DNA of 64,000 nucleotides, from assembly GCF_001305595.1 (NCBI RefSeq), contig NZ_CP012401.1, positions 1,809,001 to 1,873,000 on the forward strand. Direction: 5' to 3'. A model generated the notes under the pieces. It was not told where the DNA came from. It ran no database searches and saw only the letters and a list, made by a program, of their open reading frames with translations. Source of the DNA: Azospirillum thiophilum (GTDB lineage: Bacteria > Pseudomonadota > Alphaproteobacteria > Azospirillales > Azospirillaceae). Both the position numbers and the translations under genes were made by a program. Position 1 is the stretch's first letter, and every line of letters begins with the position of its first letter. Shown here piece after piece: positions 58,305 through 64,000 of the stretch.

Positions 58305-61300
58305 GACGGTTGTTCCGAGCGGGCGATCAGGGTGGCGAACTCATAGTTGACGCTCGCCGCCTCGAAATCCGGTTCGCGGTGGAAGGGGCGGCGCAGGTAG
58401 TGGACCCGGTGCGCGCCGTCGTCGAGAAATTCAACCATCGCGAGGATGAAGTCCTCCGGCTTGTTGAGCGAATAGAGGATTTCGTTGCGGGTTACGGTGA
58501 TCGTTGCCGCCCCGGACACCCGACCCTTCACCTCGATGAAGCGCAGGCGCCCGGTGCCGGGAACGCGGCTTTCGATGTCGTAGCCCAGCTTCTCGAACTC
58601 CCGATCGACGGGGGCGAAGCCCAGCCCACGCTCGATCTCCATGACGATGGCGCGGGCGCGGGCGCCGACGGCCTGGGTGTCCACCAGAGTGGCGGGGTTG
58701 GCCGGAAGGGCGCCGGTCATCGTCGCGAGCAGCCCGGCGGGGACCACGAGCAACCCGCCGAGGATCACCGGGGGGAGCGGCGCGATCTGGCGCTCGCGCT
58801 TGATCTCGTCGATCCGCTTTTCCAGGCGGGCCTGGAGGGTGTCGGCCCGCTTGCGCGCCTCGCCGGAATTCAGGCGGGCGTTCGGCTTTCCGGCCTTTTC
58901 CTGGTCCTTCAACTGCTCGGCCCGGAAATCCCAATAGGTGATCTCCTTCATCAGCCGTTCCTTGACCGCCGCCTCCGTCCGGTCGAGAAGCGCCAGCTTG
59001 CGGGCGCGGACCTCGCCCAGATGTTCGGGCACGACCTGGGCGATGGCGTGGGCCTGGGCGCGGGACTCCAACTCACGGGTGATCCACGCGCATTCGGGGC
59101 GGTCGAGGATGGTGGCGGCGTCCGGTTCCCCAGCCGCCATCGGGCGGTAGTCGAGATAGGGCGCATAGTGCAGGTGGCGGGTGGCGCCAGCGCCGTCGAT
59201 TTCAACGAACAGCAGCCGTTTGGAGACGATGCGGCGCTCGCCGTTGCGGGTGGTGCTGCCGTCCTGGATGGCGTGTTCGAGGAAGAAGAGGACACGGGGC
59301 GTGACGCCGGGATCGCGGTCGTCCACCAGGACGGTGCCGCGGCGCAGCAGATCGCGGTGACGTTCCAGGGTCAGGTCGATGACGGCGTCGAGAAGGGGAT
59401 GGCCCGGACAGACGAAGGCGGCGGGCGGCTGACCGGGCGGAGCCACCAGCGTCTTGTCGAAGGCGATCCGTTCGTAACGGGGCAAGACCGGCTCGCCGAT
59501 GCCGATCAGCCGGTCGCGGTTGCGGATCGGGGCCGGAACGTGAGTGACCTCATAGCGACGCGGCTCCCGCTTCTTCGCCGTTCCGCCCAGGCGATGGAAG
59601 GCTTCCAGGAAGAAGGATTCGATGTAGTGGGGTTGAAGCCGTTTCGCTTCCGCGCGCTCCATCTCCTCGCGGATGCGGTGGACCCGGCTTGCGTCCATCG
59701 CGTCGTGGGCAAGCGCGCGGTCCTCGAGAAGATCCTTGAGTTGATCGGGGTCGAAGGCGCTCTCGACGACCCTGGTCAGGCGGGCGCGGACCTCGGGCAT
59801 TTCGCCGTAGCGGATGGCTTCGATCAGGAGTTCGCGGAGCGGGCGTCCCTCGAACTGGAGCTTGCCCAGGACATCGAACACCTGCCCGCCGAGCGCCGTC
59901 CGGGCCTGCCCCAGCTTTTCCAGGAGCTTGGTGTAGACGTCGCCCTCACGGGTTTCGTGAGCGACGAGATTCCACAGGTGGCAGACCTCGGTCTGGCCAA
60001 TACGATGGATGCGGCCGAAGCGCTGTTCGAGACGGTTCGGGTTCCAGGGCAGGTCGTAGTTGACCATGAGATGGGCGCGCTGGAGGTTGATGCCCTCGCC
60101 AGCCGCGTCGGTCGCCAGAAGGACCTGGACCTCGGGGTCGTGCTTGAAGGATTCCTGAGCCTTCAGGCGATCCTCGCGCCCCATGCCGCCATGGATGGCG
60201 ACCACCGCCTCGCGGCGACCAAGCAGAGTGGCGATGCGGCTTTCCAGATAGTTCAGGGTGTCGCGGTGTTCGGTGAAGATGACCATCTTCTGATGCGGCG
60301 ACGGCGTCGGCTTGGCGATCACCGGAACACCGGCATCGTAGGGGGCCTGCTCCTCGGCGAACTGATTCCCGATGGAGGCCGGCGTGAAGATCTCTCCCAG
60401 GAGCGTTGCCAACTCCCGCCATTTCTTGTCGTCACCGCTGCGGCGGATCGCCGAGGCCATGTTCTCCAGGCGCTTCAGCGTCTCGATCTCGATGCGCAAC
60501 TCGGCGATGCTGCGGGCGGCGGTCGCCTGGTCAAGGATCTGTGCCTCGGCGGCTTCAAGCTCGTTTTCGGGCGCATCCTCGAGATCTTCGACATCCTCCT
60601 TGTCGAGGACGTGCAGTTGGGTGGCCATCGACGCGGCGAGCTGGTCGGGTCGATGGAGGATCTCCATTTCCCGGAGACGGCTTTCCAGCCGCTCGCGCCG
60701 GCGGCGAAGCGATTGATAGATCGCCTCCGGTGAGGACGCGAGCCGCCGTTGCAGAACCGTCAACGCGAAGCCGACGGTGCCTGCCCGCTTGTCATTCTCC
60801 AGCGCCTCGGCGCGGTTGAACTCCTCCCGCACATATTCGGTCACCGCCTTGTACAGGTCCTCCTCGGTGTGAGAGAGCTTGTAGGGGACTGTGTAGGCGA
60901 TACGTTCCGGGAACAGCGGGGTCGCGTCGAACTTGAGCAGGTTCTCCTTGACCATGCGGCGCATCAGATCGGACACGTCGGCGGTGTGAACGCCGTCACG
61001 AAAACGCCCCTCGAAACGATCACCGTCCAGCAACGCCATGAAAAGCTGGAAGTCCTCTTCCTTGCCGTTGTGAGGCGTGGCGGTCATCAAAAGGAAGTGA
61101 CGGGTCAGCGTCGACAGGAGTTGCGCCAGCTTGTAGCGCTTCGTGTATTTGATTTCGCCGCCGAAGAAGGTGGCCGAGAGTTTGTGCGCTTCGTCGCAGA
61201 CAACGAGATCCCAGCGGCAATCAGGAGTCTGCAGCTTTTGCTGAACGTCTTCGTTCCGTGATAGCTTGTCGAGGCGGGCAATGACCAGATTCGTTTCCAG

Positions 61301-61888
61301 AAACCAATTTCCTGTTCGAGCGGCCTCGAGCTTGTCGTTCGTCAGGATTTCAAACGGCAAGTTGAAGCGGCGGAAAAGCTCGTCCTGCCACTGTTCGGCC
61401 AAACTGCCAGGGCAGACGACGAGGCAGCGTTGAAGATCGCCGCGGGCGATCAGCTCCTTCATGAGCAGGCCGGCCATGATCGTCTTCCCCGCACCCGGAT
61501 CGTCCGCCAGAAGGAAGCGGAGCGGCTGGCGGGGAAGCATTGCCTCGTAGACCGCCGTGATCTGGTGTGGAAGCGGTTCGACCACAGACGTGTGGACTGC
61601 CAGAACGGGATCGAACAGATGGGCCAAGTGGATACGCTGTGCTTCAGACACGAGCCGGAAGGAGTGTCCGTCGCCGTCGAAGCTCCATGGGCGCCCTTGC
61701 TCGACGAGTTCGATCCGAGATTCGTCATGGCGGTAGAGCAGCTCATTGGCCACCTTACCGGTGGCGTCCTTGTAGGTCAGCTCCAGGGCTACAGAGCCAA
61801 ACCACTGAACGTTGACAACCGTGACAAGCCCGTTTGGAAGGATGCCTCGAACTGATGCACTCGTTTGCAGTTCCTCAAGACGCGCCAT
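58301..61888 (-). CDS. SNF2-type helicase with C-terminal DUF3883/nuclease-like domain
   Basis: The 1195-residue protein has a full SF2/SNF2 motor: Walker A DDPGAGKTIM (~129-138), DEAH (232-235), motif III TATPHN, and the C-terminal RecA motifs DAAGEGINLQRAH and RFGRIHRIGQ. Between the motor and the end is a long charged region with coiled-coil tendency. The last ~110 residues match DUF3883: FEKLGYDIES followed by FIEVKGR (~1118-1122), a D...ExK pattern typical of PD-(D/E)xK nucleases. It resembles the large SNF2-like helicases of defence arrays such as DrmD in class 1 DISARM. It is the first gene of the minus-strand operon. Confidence 0.9.
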   Translation of the reverse strand: MARLEELQTSASVRGILPNGLVTVVNVQWFGSVALELTYKDATGKVANELLYRHDESRIELVEQGRPWSFDGDGHSFRLVSEAQRIHLAHLFDPVLAVHTSVVEPLPHQITAVYEAMLPRQPLRFLLADDPGAGKTIMAGLLMKELIARGDLQRCLVVCPGSLAEQWQDELFRRFNLPFEILTNDKLEAARTGNWFLETNLVIARLDKLSRNEDVQQKLQTPDCRWDLVVCDEAHKLSATFFGGEIKYTKRYKLAQLLSTLTRHFLLMTATPHNGKEEDFQLFMALLDGDRFEGRFRDGVHTADVSDLMRRMVKENLLKFDATPLFPERIAYTVPYKLSHTEEDLYKAVTEYVREEFNRAEALENDKRAGTVGFALTVLQRRLASSPEAIYQSLRRRRERLESRLREMEILHRPDQLAASMATQLHVLDKEDVEDLEDAPENELEAAEAQILDQATAARSIAELRIEIETLKRLENMASAIRRSGDDKKWRELATLLGEIFTPASIGNQFAEEQAPYDAGVPVIAKPTPSPHQKMVIFTEHRDTLNYLESRIATLLGRREAVVAIHGGMGREDRLKAQESFKHDPEVQVLLATDAAGEGINLQRAHLMVNYDLPWNPNRLEQRFGRIHRIGQTEVCHLWNLVAHETREGDVYTKLLEKLGQARTALGGQVFDVLGKLQFEGRPLRELLIEAIRYGEMPEVRARLTRVVESAFDPDQLKDLLEDRALAHDAMDASRVHRIREEMERAEAKRLQPHYIESFFLEAFHRLGGTAKKREPRRYEVTHVPAPIRNRDRLIGIGEPVLPRYERIAFDKTLVAPPGQPPAAFVCPGHPLLDAVIDLTLERHRDLLRRGTVLVDDRDPGVTPRVLFFLEHAIQDGSTTRNGERRIVSKRLLFVEIDGAGATRHLHYAPYLDYRPMAAGEPDAATILDRPECAWITRELESRAQAHAIAQVVPEHLGEVRARKLALLDRTEAAVKERLMKEITYWDFRAEQLKDQEKAGKPNARLNSGEARKRADTLQARLEKRIDEIKRERQIAPLPPVILGGLLVVPAGLLATMTGALPANPATLVDTQAVGARARAIVMEIERGLGFAPVDREFEKLGYDIESRVPGTGRLRFIEVKGRVSGAATITVTRNEILYSLNKPEDFILAMVEFLDDGAHRVHYLRRPFHREPDFEAASVNYEFATLIARSEQPS

Positions 61889-62361
61889 ACTCTGTCACCC
61901 TTGATCACGTCATGGAACGCCGTGGATTCGTCATCTGGACGTGCGGCTACCGATCGGATTTTGCTCATTGCAGTTTTAGCAGAACGCATATTGCACGGCA
62001 AAGTGCGAAACGCTCTCAGCCTGCTCAACCAAAATCCAGTTTAATGTGATAGACGCGAGGGAATGAGGGCAGGAGGACGAGACATTCGGCCGAGCGCCAA
62101 TCGGGATTTTTAATGAAGAGAATCATGCTCTCTAGGTGGTGCGACGGTTGCAATCTAAAGGAAGCTTTTAGAAAATCGAACTCTCATGAAAATATGCATT
62201 TTCTGATTGCTCTAACGCCAGCGCTGAGTCGTCTCTGCTCGTCGGCATAGGATGTCCTCGGCTCAACGACCGGTCGCATCCCGGAAAGCGTGTGTGATAT
62301 GCTTTGGCCTCGCGCTAAAGAAACATCAAACGTGATCTTTCAGGCTGGGGCGGCGATTATC
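61889..62361. other. Divergent intergenic region of the defence-like operons
   Basis: 473 bases, noticeably AT-richer than the genes, lie between the helicase start and the divergent DUF4011 gene, and should contain both promoters. TGTGATATGCT near 62291-62301 resembles an extended -10 for the rightward gene. I see no clear operator, RNA gene or repeat. Confidence 0.5.
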
Positions 62362-64000
62362 ATGAGCGACAACAACGAAGCGGTGCTGGATGTCGTGGTG
62401 GATCGGGCGCCGACGGAGGCGCCTCCGCCCATCCGCATTGAGGCGACGTTGACGCCACGTCTGAACCTCGCCTTCTATCAGAACGCGGTCCCGGTACTGC
62501 GTGAGCTGGTGCTGGTCAACGACGGCGACGCTCCGCTGGAGGCGGTCGAACTGACCCTGACTTCGGACCCCGCCTTCCTGGCCCCGAAGACTTGGCACAT
62601 CGACGCCGTTCCCGCCGGACAGCGCTATCATGTGCCGAAGCTCGACCTTATGCTGGACGGCGCCATGCTCGGGCGGCTGACGGAGGCGGAGAGCGCGACC
62701 GTCACCATCACAGCCTCGAGGAGCGGGAGCGCCGACATGCCCCTGGCCCGGAGCGAACGGTCGCTCGAACTGCTGGCGCGCAACCAGTGGGGCGGCGTCG
62801 GCAACGTTCCCGAGATGATCGCTGCCTTCGTCCAGCCGAACGACCCGGCTGTCGAACGTGTGCTGAAGAAGGCCGCCGAAATCCTGCGCCAGAACGGTAA
62901 GAGCGGGTCGCTGAATGGCTATGATGGCGGGCCGAAACGGACCTGGGAACTGGCCGCCGCTGTCTGGGGCGCGGTCGGTGCACTGGGCCTTGACTACGCC
63001 CTGCCGCCGCCCAGCTTCGAGCATGCCGGGCAGAAGGTGCGTGGGCCCTCGCAGATTCTGGACGCCGGACTAGCCACCTGTCTGGATTCCACCCTTCTCT
63101 TCGCTGCGGCGCTGGAGCATTGCGGGTTGAACCCGCTGATCGTCTTCACGCGCGGCCACGCCTTCGCCGGCGTCTGGCTGCGGCGCGAGGAGTTCACCAC
63201 GCCGGTGGTCGATGATGTGACGGCGCTGCGCAAGCGGGCGAAGCTGAAGGAACTGGCGCTGTTCGAAACGACGCTGGCGACCCAGCGTCCATGCCCGTCC
63301 TTCGCCGTCGCCATCGATCATGCCTTCCGCCAGATCGAAGGGGAGGCCGCGGACGCGTTCGAACTGGCCGTGGACGTCCGCCGCGCCCGCCTGCAACGTA
63401 TCCGGCCGCTGGCCAGCGCCGAGTCCATGGTGGCGGCGGAGCACGCCGACGTGACCGCCGAGACGTCCGAGCCGCTGTTCGCGGAAGCACCGGCTGACCT
63501 TCCCGACGACCTTGATGACGTGGCGGACGGGGGGGCGGCGGATGCGGGGCCGACCTCGCCCAAGGACCGTCTGGAACGCTGGCAGCGCAAGCTGCTGGAC
63601 CTGTCGCTGCGCAACACCCTGCTGAACTTCCGCGCCGGGAAGCGTGCCTTGGTCTGCGACGCTCCGGACCCCGGCCTGCTGGAGGACCTTCTCGCGGAAG
63701 GCCGGACGCTGCGCCTGCTGCCCCGGCCGGCGCTGATGGATGGCAGCGACCCGCGCAGCCAGGCGATCCACGAGGGGCGCACCCTCGAGGATCTGCACCG
63801 CCAGCACGCGCTGGAGGCGCTCGGCCGCAACGAGGTGCTGGTCGGGTTGAAAGGGGAGGAACTCGACGCGCGGCTGACGGAGCTGTACCGCACCGCCCGC
63901 GCCGCGATGCAGGAGGGCGGGGCGAACACCCTGTTCCTGGCGCTCGGCTTCCTGTCCTGGACGCGCGACGCCAAGGACGCGAAGCGCCACCGGGCGCCGC
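62362..64000 (+). CDS. DUF4011-domain protein (large helicase-type), N-terminal part
   Basis: The frame is open from ATG 62362 to the window edge (546 codons seen, no stop). The N-terminal ~130 residues are a beta-rich domain (LNLAFYQNAVPVLRELVLVNDGDAPLEAVEL). A segment with GLATCLDSTLLFAAALEHCG and later FTRGHAFAGVWL follows, resembling the Cys-His core of a transglutaminase-like fold. RLERWQRKLLDLSLRNTLLNFR and ALEALGRNEVLVGLKGEEL mark the start of DUF4011. Known DUF4011 proteins continue with a superfamily 1 helicase and a Vsr-like nuclease, which would lie beyond the window. It is transcribed away from the helicase-methylase operon. Confidence 0.85.
   Translation, partial: MSDNNEAVLDVVVDRAPTEAPPPIRIEATLTPRLNLAFYQNAVPVLRELVLVNDGDAPLEAVELTLTSDPAFLAPKTWHIDAVPAGQRYHVPKLDLMLDGAMLGRLTEAESATVTITASRSGSADMPLARSERSLELLARNQWGGVGNVPEMIAAFVQPNDPAVERVLKKAAEILRQNGKSGSLNGYDGGPKRTWELAAAVWGAVGALGLDYALPPPSFEHAGQKVRGPSQILDAGLATCLDSTLLFAAALEHCGLNPLIVFTRGHAFAGVWLRREEFTTPVVDDVTALRKRAKLKELALFETTLATQRPCPSFAVAIDHAFRQIEGEAADAFELAVDVRRARLQRIRPLASAESMVAAEHADVTAETSEPLFAEAPADLPDDLDDVADGGAADAGPTSPKDRLERWQRKLLDLSLRNTLLNFRAGKRALVCDAPDPGLLEDLLAEGRTLRLLPRPALMDGSDPRSQAIHEGRTLEDLHRQHALEALGRNEVLVGLKGEELDARLTELYRTARAAMQEGGANTLFLALGFLSWTRDAKDAKRHRAP

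Noticed and set aside
61789-62028. Small minus-strand gene upstream of the helicase
   Set aside because: Overlaps the helicase start in another frame and has no ribosome-binding site or recognisable features.

Overview
The window is high-GC alphaproteobacterial DNA, most likely from a Rhodospirillales/Azospirillum-like organism. The reasons are the gene content and order of the division/cell-wall (dcw) cluster, a long proline/glutamine-rich FtsZ linker, a long LigA with an extra C-terminal helical region, and the high GC of the third codon positions.

Region 1 (1-7.1 kb) is housekeeping DNA: the 3' end of the 23S rRNA methyltransferase gene rlmE, guaB, a hypothetical gene, ligA, a bacteriohemerythrin gene, and lpxC at the end of the dcw cluster. 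Region 2 (7.1-27.4 kb) is a complete dcw cluster on the minus strand, transcribed mraZ-rsmH-ftsL-ftsI-murE-murF-mraY-murD-ftsW-murG-orf83-murC-murB-ddl-ftsQ-ftsA-ftsZ(-lpxC). Most junctions are 4-base ATGA stop/start overlaps. Two of its essential genes, ftsL and mraY, carry apparent one-base frameshifts in C/G homopolymers, which most likely reflect sequencing error. Region 3 (27.4-28.5 kb) is an intergenic control region. It has arrays of TGGG repeats at a 10-base period (MraZ-box-like), clustered DnaA boxes, and the RNase P RNA gene rnpB. Region 4 (28.6-42.2 kb) holds an AmpD-like amidase, an EamA transporter, an ABC-F ATPase, an unknown membrane protein, a TerB/DnaJ protein, a GNAT acetyltransferase, a fused 5-oxoprolinase/hydantoinase, a sigma-54 activator and a receiver-GGDEF protein.

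Region 5 (42.3-64 kb) is accessory DNA. A 57-base imperfect direct repeat (42320-42376 and 46344-46400) brackets an AT-rich Fic gene with a nuclease-like N-terminus, a three-gene cassette around a membrane-anchored GTPase, and the remains of an IS630-type transposase. An IS66-family element and a ccdAB toxin-antitoxin pair follow. Next comes a minus-strand operon that looks like a phage-defence array: an SNF2-type helicase with a C-terminal DUF3883/nuclease-like domain, a small frameshifted gene, a DUF1156 adenine methyltransferase, an unrecognised 215-aa protein, and a DUF499 ATPase with an N-terminal HEPN-like motif. Divergent from it is the start of a large DUF4011 protein, cut off by the window end.

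The dcw genes work together in making lipid II, building the septum and making lipid A. Region 5 looks like an acquired defence island. The best candidates for undescribed biology are the GTPase cassette (43.9-45.9 kb) and the exact composition of the helicase-methylase-ATPase array (50.8-62 kb and beyond).
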